The notes below the pieces were generated by a model. That model saw only the letters and a program-made list of their open reading frames with translations. It was not told where the DNA came from and ran no database searches. Shown here in pieces: positions 7,101-15,209 of a stretch of DNA of 37,927 nucleotides; position 1 is the stretch's first letter; every line of letters starts with the position of its first letter. Source of the DNA: Bacteroidota bacterium (GTDB taxonomy: Bacteria; Bacteroidota; Bacteroidia; B-17B0; Aurantibacillaceae); the NCBI GenBank assembly GCA_013816615.1, contig JACDED010000028.1, positions 1 through 37,927 on the forward strand, read 5' to 3'. The position numbers and the translations under genes are program-made.

Positions 7101-8285
7101 ATGACTGAAATGAGAATTTCTATATTATTTATTTTTCTTCTTGCAGGCATCCAATTTTCATTGGCTCAAAATCTTATTGCCGATTCAAGCTTTGAATATA
7201 ATAAAGCTATTCCGTTAGAATATTCTGCTATTGATTATTCAACATCCTGGAACTCCCCCACCCGCGGCACAACCGATCTTTTTTGTAAATGCGATAAAAA
7301 ACAGGAAAAGCTATCGCGCGTAAATGTTCCTAAAAACTCAATGGGTGTTCAGGAAGCAAATTCGGGTAAATGTTATGCCGGCGTATTTGCTGTTTCGCAT
7401 GGTTATTACAGGGAGTATTTACAAACTTCACTTACTTCTTCACTTCAAAAAAACAAAGAATATGTACTCACTATGTATGTAAGCCTCTCTGATTATTCTC
7501 CTTTAGCTATTGATAAAATTGGCGTTTGTTTTCTTAATAATAAAGTAAAGTTCGAACATTCAGAGGAGATCACTGAACTTCGCCCAACTTATATCCCTAT
7601 TGAAGATGAAGTTGGTATGGATGTGGAAGAATGGCACGAGATTAGTGTTCATTACAAAGCAAAAGGTGGTGAAAATACGTTGATCATTGGAAGCTTTGCA
7701 ATTAAACGTCTATGGAAAACAGGTAACACCGTTCCCCCTGAGATTAGCTCACCTATTTATAAAAGAATACAGCGCGATGCTTATTATTATTTTGATGATA
7801 TAAGCATACACGAATTTATTCCTGAAAAGATAGATACAGCACAAGGTCCTGAAAATCCTTATTTCGCAAATATGAAAGCAGATTCGGTTGAGACAGAAGT
7901 TGTATTGCCGGATACTATTAGCCCTATTTCTTCGGGAGAAGTATTGGTCTTTAATAAATTACTTTTTCAAACAGGTGAAGCATTACTTTCTCCTGTCTCT
8001 TATCCTGAACTGAACATTGTTGCCGCTTACTTAAAAGCAGACAAAAAAATGACTATTGAAATTTATGGACACACAGATAATGCTGGTGACGAAAACAAAA
8101 ACAAAGAACTGTCATATAACCGCGCAAAAGCTGTAGCTGATTATCTTATAAAAAAAGGCGTTAAGGCCCCTAATATTATTTATGAAGGTTTTGGAAGCTC
8201 AAAACCAATTGAAACAAATGAAACCGAAGCGGGAAGAAAAAGTAACCGAAGGGTAGAATTTATTTTAAAAAAACAGAATAATTAA
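7101..8285 (+). CDS. OmpA-family outer-membrane protein
   Basis: 394 residues with a signal peptide ending near FSLAQ (an alternative in-frame ATG at 7110 gives MRISILFIF). Residues about 24-235 form a beta-rich domain that starts NLIADSSFEYN and contains YYYFDDISIHE, the pattern of carbohydrate-binding-like jelly rolls in Bacteroidota OmpA fusions. The C-terminal 110 residues are the OmpA/MotB peptidoglycan-binding domain: FQTGEALL, IEIYGHTDNAGDENKNKELS, RAKAVADYLI, and the closing GRKSNRRVEFIL with the conserved arginines. It likely links the outer membrane to peptidoglycan. It converges with the SET gene, and the stop codons overlap by 4 bp. Confidence 0.85.
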   Translation: MTEMRISILFIFLLAGIQFSLAQNLIADSSFEYNKAIPLEYSAIDYSTSWNSPTRGTTDLFCKCDKKQEKLSRVNVPKNSMGVQEANSGKCYAGVFAVSHGYYREYLQTSLTSSLQKNKEYVLTMYVSLSDYSPLAIDKIGVCFLNNKVKFEHSEEITELRPTYIPIEDEVGMDVEEWHEISVHYKAKGGENTLIIGSFAIKRLWKTGNTVPPEISSPIYKRIQRDAYYYFDDISIHEFIPEKIDTAQGPENPYFANMKADSVETEVVLPDTISPISSGEVLVFNKLLFQTGEALLSPVSYPELNIVAAYLKADKKMTIEIYGHTDNAGDENKNKELSYNRAKAVADYLIKKGVKAPNIIYEGFGSSKPIETNETEAGRKSNRRVEFILKKQNN

Positions 8286-8695
8286 ACCCGCTGTTTTTTC
8301 TTCATGCGTTTACGCATATAATCCCAATAGGACTTAGTATAATTAACAAAGATCTCTTCACCTTTTTTAATATTGCGTGAAGCTACGATAAAACATTTAT
8401 CGTCGAAGATCACATAATCACTATTATTACGAATACCTTTAAGCCGGGTAATACCTAAAGCATCGTTAGCATAACGCGCTTTATATTGTAACGTGTATTT
8501 TGCATCGATGCATAAATCCTTTCTTAGATAAAAAAGATACTGATCTTCTTCATTCCTTGCACGACGGCGGTATTCGTTATATCCTATGATCTCTCCACGA
8601 TACTCAATGATTTTGCTTTCCTTTCGGATAGCTTTTGTTGTAAATAAACCCTTTCCGGCACCCGGAAGCCGGGATTTTTTGATAATTAGAGCCAT
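8282..8695 (-). CDS. SET-domain protein
   Basis: 137 residues covering a complete small SET domain, the lysine methyltransferase fold that uses S-adenosylmethionine. N-terminal KKSRLPGAGKGLFTTKAI corresponds to the SAM-binding GxG segment. RYANDALG is the RFxNH-like block with the usual HS replaced, and GEEIFVNYTKSYW is the GEELxxxY catalytic motif. Bacterial SET proteins of this size are widespread in Bacteroidota with unknown targets. No signal peptide. It is convergent with the OmpA gene. The family call is strong; activity is less certain because N-D-A replaces N-H-S in the pseudoknot motif. Confidence 0.8.
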   Translation of the reverse strand: MALIIKKSRLPGAGKGLFTTKAIRKESKIIEYRGEIIGYNEYRRRARNEEDQYLFYLRKDLCIDAKYTLQYKARYANDALGITRLKGIRNNSDYVIFDDKCFIVASRNIKKGEEIFVNYTKSYWDYMRKRMKKKQRV

Positions 8696-8732
8696 TTTGC
8701 AGTGACAAAAATAATAAAATGCTGATAAGAAT

Positions 8733-8952
8733 CTAATGATTTAACCTTCTTTTTTCTTCATCATTTTCTTTTGTATCACGCTGTTGTGCTTTTATTTTTC
8801 CAAAATTATAACTTAAACTTACATTTACTCTTTGTGAATCGTGTGCTTCTGATAGTGTCCATTTTTGATTTTGAAAATCTGATTTTTGCCTGAATTGTTC
8901 GGTAAAAAAAACATCATTCGCTGCAATAGAAACATTTAAACTACTTTTGTTT
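8733..8952 (-). pseudogene. C-terminal relic of an outer-membrane beta-barrel (TonB-receptor-like) gene
   Basis: The gap 8696-9118 holds no intact gene. On the minus strand one frame without any start codon reads SSLNVSIAANDVFF, TEQFRQKSDFQNQKW, SQRVNVSLSYNFGK and a polar tail to a TAG at 8733-8735. The NVSIAANDVF...NVSLSYNFGK pattern is the last strands of the Bacteroidota family with a carboxypeptidase-regulatory domain and barrel, as in the gene at 29783 that ends in ALNYKFGK. Only about 73 codons remain and the 5' part is missing, so this is a deletion remnant. Confidence 0.65.
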
Positions 8953-9118
8953 TATACATACAAATTTGAGGATTTTTAAAGCTAATTATTTTTTTATTAC
9001 CAGATGCTTAAAAATGCGCTTAACGATTAAATTGTGTTAACAGCTTATACACTTGTATTTATAGGAAGTTCATTTATTGAGTCTTTTTTTAAAGCGTGTT
9101 ATTGATTATTTTTGTTTT

Positions 9119-9652
9119 ATGAGTAATGAGGTCTCTTTTGAAAAATTAAAAATTGTAAACACTTCGGTAAACGATCTTGATTTTACTTTTTATTTATTTG
9201 AAAGTGCTATTGCGTATCAAAAAAAGAATGGTTATGAGTTATGGCCGCAGTTTAGTGAAGAGCTTATTAAAAATGAGATAAGGGAAAAACGGCATTGGAA
9301 GATCCTGGATGGAGAAATCATGGTTTGCATTTTTTCGGTAATGTATAGCGACCCTCTGATATGGCTTGAAAAGAATAACGATCCTTCTGTTTATCTTCAC
9401 CGCATTGCCATAAATCCTGAATTTAAAGGCAAGGGAATTATGAAACTTATAAAAACCTGGGCTATTGCACATGCAAAAGAAAACCATAAAAAGTATGTGC
9501 GAATGGATACATGGGGTAATAACGAAACACTAAGAAATTATTATATCAGCTGCGGCTTTAATTATATTGGCCAGCAACACCTTAAAGAAATAAAAGATCA
9601 GCCCGCTCATTACGGGGGTTTATTACTGAGCCTATTCGATATAAAAATTTAA
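9119..9652 (+). CDS. GNAT-family N-acetyltransferase
   Basis: 177 residues from MSNEVSFEKLK. The upstream TTG frame from 9077 is not needed. It shows GNAT order: an early helix (SAIAYQKKNGYELWPQF), strand 4 YLHRIAINPEFKGKGIMKLI (the pyrophosphate-binding R-x-x-G-x-G/A loop appears as KGKGIM), then AHAKENHKKYVRMDTWGNNETLRNYY and a CGFNYIGQ strand. It probably transfers an acetyl group from acetyl-CoA to an unknown amine. It stands alone between the outer-membrane relic and a lipoprotein gene. Confidence 0.8.
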   Translation: MSNEVSFEKLKIVNTSVNDLDFTFYLFESAIAYQKKNGYELWPQFSEELIKNEIREKRHWKILDGEIMVCIFSVMYSDPLIWLEKNNDPSVYLHRIAINPEFKGKGIMKLIKTWAIAHAKENHKKYVRMDTWGNNETLRNYYISCGFNYIGQQHLKEIKDQPAHYGGLLLSLFDIKI

Positions 9653-9736
9653 CAAAATAAATTTGCCATCTATTTCCAAAACTGACCATCTATTGGTTTA
9701 AAAGAAGCATTTATTGATTAGTGGTTGAAGTTAAAA

Positions 9737-9780
9737 CTGCTTTACTGTTATTTTACAAAGCAGCGTTGGTAAATACCAAC
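9737..9780 (+). promoter_or_regulatory. Two adjacent hairpins upstream of the lipoprotein gene
   Basis: CTGCTTT (9737-9743) pairs with AAAGCAG (9757-9763) across a 13-nt loop. One base later GTTGGT (9765-9770) pairs with ACCAAC (9775-9780) across AAAT. They lie 57-100 bp before the lipoprotein start codon at 9837, so they may form a structured leader or an operator. I do not recognise a known riboswitch. Confidence 0.35.
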
Positions 9781-9836
9781 ATTGCAGGAGAAGCTGAAAA
9801 CCTTAACAGAGTAAGCAACACTTAATACAATCTATC

Positions 9837-10688
9837 ATGAAAAAAATTAAAATTATTTATGGAGCTCTTTTATGCGGCTCGTTAGTTTTGGGAATACAAA
9901 GCTGTAAGAAAAACACAATATCAGCTCCAAACGCTGTGTCGCAAACAGGGGCTGATAATTCAAATAATTCATCAGCAAGGATGTGGATAGCAGGTAAGCA
10001 ATTATACGCAGTTGGCCACGATGCCAGTTCGCAAGCATTTCTTTACCCATTAGCAGCTCCCGCTGCATTAACACCGGGTACACCTACTGCTTTATGTGTT
10101 GGTGGAACCACTGTTACAGAGGTAACCGGCATAGCATTTATTACAAATACTACAAACAGTATTATAGTATCTACGAGTGGGACTTCAAATTACGCAAATA
10201 AACTTCTTATTTATGCATTTGGTGCGCCATACAATGCTCCTACCATAGTAACATGTGGGGGCATTACAGATATAGAATTTAATGAATACGATTCAAAGCT
10301 TTATGGTATACTTCAAAATAGTAAAATAGTAAGGATCGCTCCTATGGCAGGTACAACCACTGTAAATCTTACTCCTGTTATTCCGGCCGGATCAAAATTA
10401 GCAGGATTATGTAACTATAATGGTTTATTAAGCTATTGTATAAGCGATGCTACAGCTGCTGCGGATAATTTTTATTCATACAATCCTGCTGCACCTGCAA
10501 TAACAGCACCGTTATTTAGTACTGATTTTGGAACCGGTAATGGTGGTATGCAATACTGCGATACTTATGGATGGGAAGTAATTACCCCTACCGATAATCA
10601 TAAATCCATTAGTTCAGCTTATGTACCAGGCGCGTTCTCTCTTCTTCCCGGGGGGCCGTTCAGAATTTCGGATCTGACCTCTAATTAA
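9837..10688 (+). CDS. Lipoprotein, possible beta-propeller
   Basis: 283 residues. The signal peptide ends in a lipobox GIQSC (Cys23) followed by KKN, so it is probably lipidated and envelope-bound. The mature part is rich in A, T, G, S and P and built of short strands (MWIAGKQLYAVGHD, TGIAFITNTTN, TDIEFNEYDSKLYGIL, KLAGLCNYNGLLSYCI). This spacing of G/Y-rich strands suggests propeller blades of the type in DUF4394-like proteins. I cannot name a family. It is a single gene followed by a strong bidirectional terminator. Confidence 0.65.
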   Translation: MKKIKIIYGALLCGSLVLGIQSCKKNTISAPNAVSQTGADNSNNSSARMWIAGKQLYAVGHDASSQAFLYPLAAPAALTPGTPTALCVGGTTVTEVTGIAFITNTTNSIIVSTSGTSNYANKLLIYAFGAPYNAPTIVTCGGITDIEFNEYDSKLYGILQNSKIVRIAPMAGTTTVNLTPVIPAGSKLAGLCNYNGLLSYCISDATAAADNFYSYNPAAPAITAPLFSTDFGTGNGGMQYCDTYGWEVITPTDNHKSISSAYVPGAFSLLPGGPFRISDLTSN

Positions 10689-10702
10689 ATTTTAATTGTA
10701 TA

Positions 10703-10739
10703 AAAAAAATCCCGCAGTACATTGCGGGATTTTTTTTTT
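10703..10739. terminator. Bidirectional rho-independent terminator
   Basis: AAATCCCGCA (10707-10716) pairs with TGCGGGATTT (10723-10732) across GTACAT, with a T run after and an A run before it. It serves the plus-strand lipoprotein gene and the minus-strand K/E-rich gene, which converge here. Confidence 0.85.
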
Positions 10740-10764
10740 CGAACAGGTTAATTAAATTAGTTTA

Positions 10765-11949
10765 TTATTCCTTTCCAAAAATATCTGCATCACTTTTGCA
10801 TTCGGTACATTTTGGATTAGGACGTGGTGTGATCATCGTTTCAAAAGGCCTTATTGATTTCGTTGACTTATCATATTTTAAGGTCAATTTTACTTCTGAT
10901 TTTACAGTTACACCACCTTTTACCATTGGATTCCAGAGGTCCATGTTTTTTATAGCACCAGTTACCATTTCATTTAAAACAGGATTTGTACCATTAACCA
11001 AAGCTTTCTTAATAGAGCCATCAAAATTTAACTGAAGCTTTACAATTGAAACAGATGCTTTTACCTGGCGTTTTTGTTTTTTGGTTAAAATAATATTATC
11101 TCTAAAAAATACATTCAGGTCTTCGTCTCCTCCTTCATAACAAGGTGGGCGGCAAGCTTTAAGATCTTTTGAACGTTTAGGTTTAGTGTAACCGGTTCTT
11201 TTTTTAGGAGCTTCTTTGCTCATATCAACCGCAAGCGTTTGCTCTGCTCCTTCTACACCAGCTTCTGCAGGTTCATTTTCTTCGTCTTTTTCCTTCTCTT
11301 TTTCTTTCTTCGATTTCTCCTTAACTACTTTCTCTTTTTCCTTTTCAGGTTCTTTCGTCTCTTTCGGTTCTTTAGTTTTTGTAACAGCAAGTTCTTTTGG
11401 TTCTTTCTCCTCTTTTACTTTCGGTTTTTCTGTTTTTGTTTTAGTCTCCTGTTGCTTTTCTTCTGTAGTTATTTTAGCTACGGGTTGTTTTTCCACTTCT
11501 TTTGGCAGCTCAGCGCTTGCAAAATAAACATAAAATCCCTGGCCCTCTTTAAACACCTCTGCATCGCCACCATTTTTGCATTGGCACATTTCTTTATAAT
11601 TTGTACTGAATTGAAAAAATTGCGGGTAGGTTCTTAAAAGATTTTCCCAGCGTTCCTGGTTAGCTTCTATACGGTTATTGATTGCAGAAGGATTAAGCTC
11701 TGAAAATACAAGTACAATATCATTTATTGGTAAATTAAGTGCAAGAATAGAATCAGCACGGGATGTTTTAGCCATTCCTTCGGTACCACGCTTTGATTTT
11801 AAAAAAGCATAATTCTTACCCACGGGTTTATAAGGCGTGTTAATTGAATCGCTTTCAAATATAAGGTCTTCAAAAACAGGTGCCTGGCTAACCATTTGCA
11901 TGCTTAACGCACTTAAAAATATAAATAGGAATGATCGTATTGCTCTCAT
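10765..11949 (-). CDS. Secreted K/E-rich protein with TonB-C-like terminal domain
   Basis: About 394 residues from MRAIRSFLFIF (an ATG at 11979 lies ahead of the signal). Signal peptide ends near MVSQA. Residues about 20-145 are a folded region containing CQCKNGGDAEVF. Residues about 155-245 are a highly charged repeat of K, E, P and T (for example KEKEKEKDEENEP) and probably form an extended periplasm-spanning linker. The final 130 residues (KASVSIVKLQLNFDGSIKKALV ... NPMVKGGVTVKSEVKLTLKY) resemble the TonB C-terminal fold, in which a strand of the type V..K.....G.V is diagnostic. It contains two Cys pairs (CRPPC, CTEC). Role unknown; likely an envelope-spanning or energy-transducing factor. 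Confidence 0.6.
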   Translation of the reverse strand: MRAIRSFLFIFLSALSMQMVSQAPVFEDLIFESDSINTPYKPVGKNYAFLKSKRGTEGMAKTSRADSILALNLPINDIVLVFSELNPSAINNRIEANQERWENLLRTYPQFFQFSTNYKEMCQCKNGGDAEVFKEGQGFYVYFASAELPKEVEKQPVAKITTEEKQQETKTKTEKPKVKEEKEPKELAVTKTKEPKETKEPEKEKEKVVKEKSKKEKEKEKDEENEPAEAGVEGAEQTLAVDMSKEAPKKRTGYTKPKRSKDLKACRPPCYEGGDEDLNVFFRDNIILTKKQKRQVKASVSIVKLQLNFDGSIKKALVNGTNPVLNEMVTGAIKNMDLWNPMVKGGVTVKSEVKLTLKYDKSTKSIRPFETMITPRPNPKCTECKSDADIFGKE

Positions 11950-12110
11950 TATTTGTGTTTTACCAGTAATATTATGCAAAATATGCTTAAAATTTTTGCC
12001 TGCCTTAAAAGTATATCAACAATGCCCGTTTAATATTAACGATTAAAAAATCCTTTTTTGTCCAATTTGCAGATACTGGTCGTTATTGGGATATACTTAA
12101 AACAGAAACT

Positions 12111-12662
12111 ATGGAAACATTTTTAACACCTATCGAAAAACCAAGCGGATTAACCATGAAAATGGTTTATTATTTCACTAAAAAACAATTTGGCAAAGTG
12201 CTTACACCTTTAAAAGTTCACTCAGCCAGACTACCAACGGCATTTGGAATGTTTTACGGCAAGATCGGTCAACTTGACAAAAAACTTATTTTAAACCCTG
12301 AAAGTGTTATGCTTGTGAGGGAACATGTAGCAAGGATAAATATTTGTCTTTTTTGTGTAGATATTGGCAGATATTTTTCTATAAAAAATTCAATGAATGA
12401 AGCCAAATTTAATGCTCTTGAAAATTATAAGAACAGCAACCTTTTTAACAAGGCAGAAAAAGCCATGTTGGAGTATGTTACAGAGCTTACACGGGATAAA
12501 AAAGTAGAGCCTGATACATTTAAAAATTTATTGGCTCATTATTCTGAACGTGAAATTTGCGAGATCGTTTATATTGTAGCAAGCGAGCATGTTTATAATA
12601 TTACTAATATTGGATTAAACATTCATTCTGATATGCTGTGTGATATTAGTAAAAAGAAATGA
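12111..12662 (+). CDS. Carboxymuconolactone decarboxylase/AhpD-like protein
   Basis: 183 residues of the all-helical AhpD/CMD family. It has the pattern MLVREHVARINICLFC with the Cys-x-x-Cys redox pair (CLFC), a preceding Glu, and the following DIGRYFS helix. The histidine that usually follows CxxC in AhpD is not present at the expected place. Later blocks FNKAEKAMLEYVTELTRDK and EICEIVYIVASEHVYNI match the family. It may act in thiol-based peroxide reduction, but the missing His makes classical AhpD activity uncertain. It sits alone, convergent with the intact GlxA-type regulator. Confidence 0.75.
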   Translation: METFLTPIEKPSGLTMKMVYYFTKKQFGKVLTPLKVHSARLPTAFGMFYGKIGQLDKKLILNPESVMLVREHVARINICLFCVDIGRYFSIKNSMNEAKFNALENYKNSNLFNKAEKAMLEYVTELTRDKKVEPDTFKNLLAHYSEREICEIVYIVASEHVYNITNIGLNIHSDMLCDISKKK

Positions 12663-12683
12663 GTTGTGGGGCAAGCCGTGAAC

Positions 12684-13667
12684 TTACGATAAGCCCGCCT
12701 TGCTTGTATTATATTTATTGCGATAATCAAAAGGCGTTACACCTGTTATTCTTTTAAATACTTCTCTAAAGGCTTGTATATCCATATAACCAACGTCGTA
12801 CATTATCTCGTTGATCGATCTTCTGCCAAGTTCTAATTGTTTTTTTGCCGCTTCAATTTTTACACGTTGTATGTATTCTGCAGCTGTATTTCGAGTTGCT
12901 TTTTTAAATCTCCGTTCAAAAGTACGGCGTGTTAAATTAAATTTATCCGCAATCTGATCTACTGTTAATTTTTTAAGATAATTCTGTTCCAAGAATTTTT
13001 GTGCTTTTAAAATAACTTCATCCTTATGATCTTTTTGTCCCCGGAAAATAATAAAAGGTGACTGATCATTTTTATCAAGATCGATCACAAAAAATTTTGC
13101 TGTTCGTATTGCAATGGTTCTATCAGTAAATTTTTCAACAAGATGTATCAATAAATTCCAATAGGCATTACTACCACCGCTTGAATATAAACCATCCTGA
13201 TCGGTGATCATTTTTTCATCTACCAATACCACCCATGGGTAATAGTACCTGAACTCATTCGCATAAGCCCAATGCGTAGTACATTGTTTGTTCTTTAAGA
13301 TCCCTGAAAACGCCATTAAAAAAGCGCCGGTGCAAAGACTTGCCACTTCTGCACCTTTTTTGTATTGATCAGAAAGCCATACACAACAATCTTTATTTAA
13401 ATAAGTAACAGTATTTATATGACCTTTTAATGAAGGAATGATAATGAGATCGGTTTTTTTTACTTTCTCAAAAACAAGATCCGCCTTAATAGTAAACAAC
13501 CCATTATCAAGCTTTACTTCCTCAGTAAAGCCAACTAATTGTATCTTAAATAAAGGTGCTTTACCTGCCTCTTTTAAAAATTCATTCACCTTATTAAATA
13601 CGTAAGCTGAATCGGATATGGATGCCATTACAGCATGCTTTAAAGCTAATATGGAGATAGTGATCAT
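12684..13667 (-). CDS. GlxA-family AraC-type transcriptional regulator (intact)
   Basis: 327 residues from MITISILALKHAVMA. The domain order is DJ-1/PfpI-like (residues about 1-190, with VASLCTGAFLMA around the elbow Cys, and SSGGSNAYWNLL) then an AraC double HTH (about 215-320, with FNLTRRTFERRFKKAT and the second helix GYMDIQAFREVFKRITG). The second HTH is complete, unlike the broken paralogue at 2861. It diverges from the VOC protein at 13784 with a shared regulatory region carrying an operator-like pair of TGTCGCA repeats. It probably regulates that neighbour in response to a small ligand. Confidence 0.85.
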   Translation of the reverse strand: MITISILALKHAVMASISDSAYVFNKVNEFLKEAGKAPLFKIQLVGFTEEVKLDNGLFTIKADLVFEKVKKTDLIIIPSLKGHINTVTYLNKDCCVWLSDQYKKGAEVASLCTGAFLMAFSGILKNKQCTTHWAYANEFRYYYPWVVLVDEKMITDQDGLYSSGGSNAYWNLLIHLVEKFTDRTIAIRTAKFFVIDLDKNDQSPFIIFRGQKDHKDEVILKAQKFLEQNYLKKLTVDQIADKFNLTRRTFERRFKKATRNTAAEYIQRVKIEAAKKQLELGRRSINEIMYDVGYMDIQAFREVFKRITGVTPFDYRNKYNTSKAGLS

Positions 13668-13690
13668 GCTACAAATATAAAAAAAGTAAT

Positions 13691-13720
13691 TGTCGCAATC
13701 ACCCACCTAATAATGTCGCA
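13691..13720 (+). promoter_or_regulatory. Putative GlxA/AraC-type operator, copy 2
   Basis: Direct repeats TGTCGCA at 13691-13697 and 13714-13720, 23 bp apart, bracket TCACCCACC and TAATAATGTC. The same elements occur in the divergent region of the broken paralogue (2809-2833, minus strand). Both read toward the divergent neighbour and lie 33-34 bp upstream of a TAnnTTTG box. Confidence 0.5.
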
Positions 13721-13751
13721 TTTACACATCCTTCATTACACATATTGCACA

Positions 13752-13759
13752 TAACTTTG
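13752..13759 (+). promoter_or_regulatory. Candidate -7 element (TAACTTTG) for the VOC gene
   Basis: Exact match to TAnnTTTG, 24 bp before the ATG at 13784 and 34 bp after the second TGTC of the putative operator. No TTTG is visible at -33, which suggests activator dependence. Confidence 0.45.
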
Positions 13760-13783
13760 TGATATCAATTAAAAAACCACGTT

Positions 13784-14221
13784 ATGATAAAAATGAATCC
13801 CTATTTCAACTTTAATGGCAATACAGGCGATGCCATGAATTTTTATAAATCTGTTTTTGGCGGAGAGTTTACTTCACACCAACAATTTAAAGGTATGCCT
13901 TGCTGTGAACAAATGGCACCTGAAGACCAGGAAAAATTTATGCATATAACTTTAACCACAACAAAAGGTTTAACGTTTATGGCAACTGATATTCTTGAAT
14001 CAATGGGCCAAAAATTAATACTTGGTAATAATGCACACGTTTGTATTCATACTGAGAGTGAAGCCGAAACCGATAAATTATTTAATGCATTATCACTTGG
14101 CGGAAAAGTTGAGATGCCAGTGAACAAAACATTTTGGGGAGCGTACTGCGGTATGTGCCAGGATAAATTTGGTATACAGTGGATGTTAAACTATTCATAT
14201 GAAAATTCGACTATTAAATAA
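13784..14221 (+). CDS. VOC-superfamily PhnB-like protein
   Basis: 145 residues of the vicinal-oxygen-chelate superfamily, PhnB/YjdN-like subgroup. The opening NPYFNFNGNTGDAMNFYKSVFGGEF is the characteristic first beta-alpha unit. The second half has AETDKLFNALSLGGKVEMPV and FWGAYCGMCQDKFGIQWML, the standard closing motif. The family includes resistance and demethylase-like proteins, mostly without assigned reaction. It diverges from the GlxA-type regulator, which likely controls it. In-frame ATGs at 13784 and 13793 are both possible. Confidence 0.85.
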   Translation: MIKMNPYFNFNGNTGDAMNFYKSVFGGEFTSHQQFKGMPCCEQMAPEDQEKFMHITLTTTKGLTFMATDILESMGQKLILGNNAHVCIHTESEAETDKLFNALSLGGKVEMPVNKTFWGAYCGMCQDKFGIQWMLNYSYENSTIK

Positions 14222-14316
14222 TTAAGACGAAAACTCTTATCTAAAAAGAAGGAAACTATCCCTGCTTTTTTTCATTTCCATTTTTCTGATGCATATTTGC
14301 ATAAGCGAAATAACAT

Positions 14317-15066
14317 ATGGCAAAAATAGCTTCAGATCCCCAATTAACCGCAACACAATTTGTAAAAAAATTAAAAGCCTTACAATCTGTTGCTGAGAAA
14401 AAAAAGATAGAAGCCTATTTTAAAACCGGCATCGGCCAATACGCTGAGAACACAAAATTTATTGGCGTGTCCATGGGCAGGATCTTTTCTCTTGCTAAAG
14501 AATTTACGGAAATGCCTTTAAAAGAAATATCCACGCTTTTAAAAGATCCTATTCATGAGGTAAGGGTTGGTGCTGTAAGCATTATGGATTTTCAGGCAAG
14601 AAATAAAAAAATAAGCGAAGAAAGGAAAAAGGAATTATTTGATCTTTATATAAAACAACATAAGTATATTAATAACTGGGATCTTGTTGACAGATCGGCA
14701 CCTTATGTAGTGGGCGGTTATTTAAACGATAAGCCACGCCACATTTTATACAAATTGGCGACATCCAAAAATGTTTGGGAAAGACGGACAGCCATTACTG
14801 CCACTTATTTTTTTATAAGACAAAATGATGTTGACGACACATTTAAAATAGCAGAATTGCTTGTAAAAGATAAACACGATCTTATACACAAAGCTGCAGG
14901 TGGATGGATCCGTGAAGCAGGAAAAAAAGATGAAGAACAATTGCTTGATTTTTTAAATAAATATGCGGCTGTTATGCCCCGCACTATGTTACGTTACGCC
15001 ATTGAAAAACTGGACGTAAAACAGAAAAAAAATTACATGGACCTTAAAGCAAAAACCGTAAAATAA
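14317..15066 (+). CDS. AlkD-type DNA alkylation repair protein (HEAT-like repeats)
   Basis: 249 residues, all helical, with the pattern of the AlkD/AlkC DNA glycosylase family that excises N3- and N7-alkyl purines. It has short HEAT-like helix pairs, PIHEVRVGAVSIMDFQARNKKIS, then IKQHKYINNWDLVDRSAPYVVGGYL (W and D in NNWD correspond to the catalytic pocket Trp/Asp of AlkD), SKNVWERRTAITATYFFIR, and AAGGWIREAG near the end (a second pocket Trp). Cytosolic. It stands alone; the promoter region contains CATATTTG, a near match to the -7 consensus. Confidence 0.8.
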   Translation: MAKIASDPQLTATQFVKKLKALQSVAEKKKIEAYFKTGIGQYAENTKFIGVSMGRIFSLAKEFTEMPLKEISTLLKDPIHEVRVGAVSIMDFQARNKKISEERKKELFDLYIKQHKYINNWDLVDRSAPYVVGGYLNDKPRHILYKLATSKNVWERRTAITATYFFIRQNDVDDTFKIAELLVKDKHDLIHKAAGGWIREAGKKDEEQLLDFLNKYAAVMPRTMLRYAIEKLDVKQKKNYMDLKAKTVK

Positions 15067-15209
15067 ATTTCCAGCAAAAACTTATTGTTCATTGTTTAAA
15101 TTTTTATAATATATATACCGAGTGGTACGTAGTAAATATACCCAGCAATAGGTATTGGTTCAGTTTTTGAAATGATTGAAATTTGTATTCATCTAAAAAC
15201 TAAATCTAT

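Noticed and set aside
11239-11637. Long plus-strand open frame rich in Phe, Leu and Ser
   Set aside because: It is the antisense of the K/E-rich linker (GAA/AAG codons read as TTC/CTT). The minus-strand frame has a signal peptide and a domain order.
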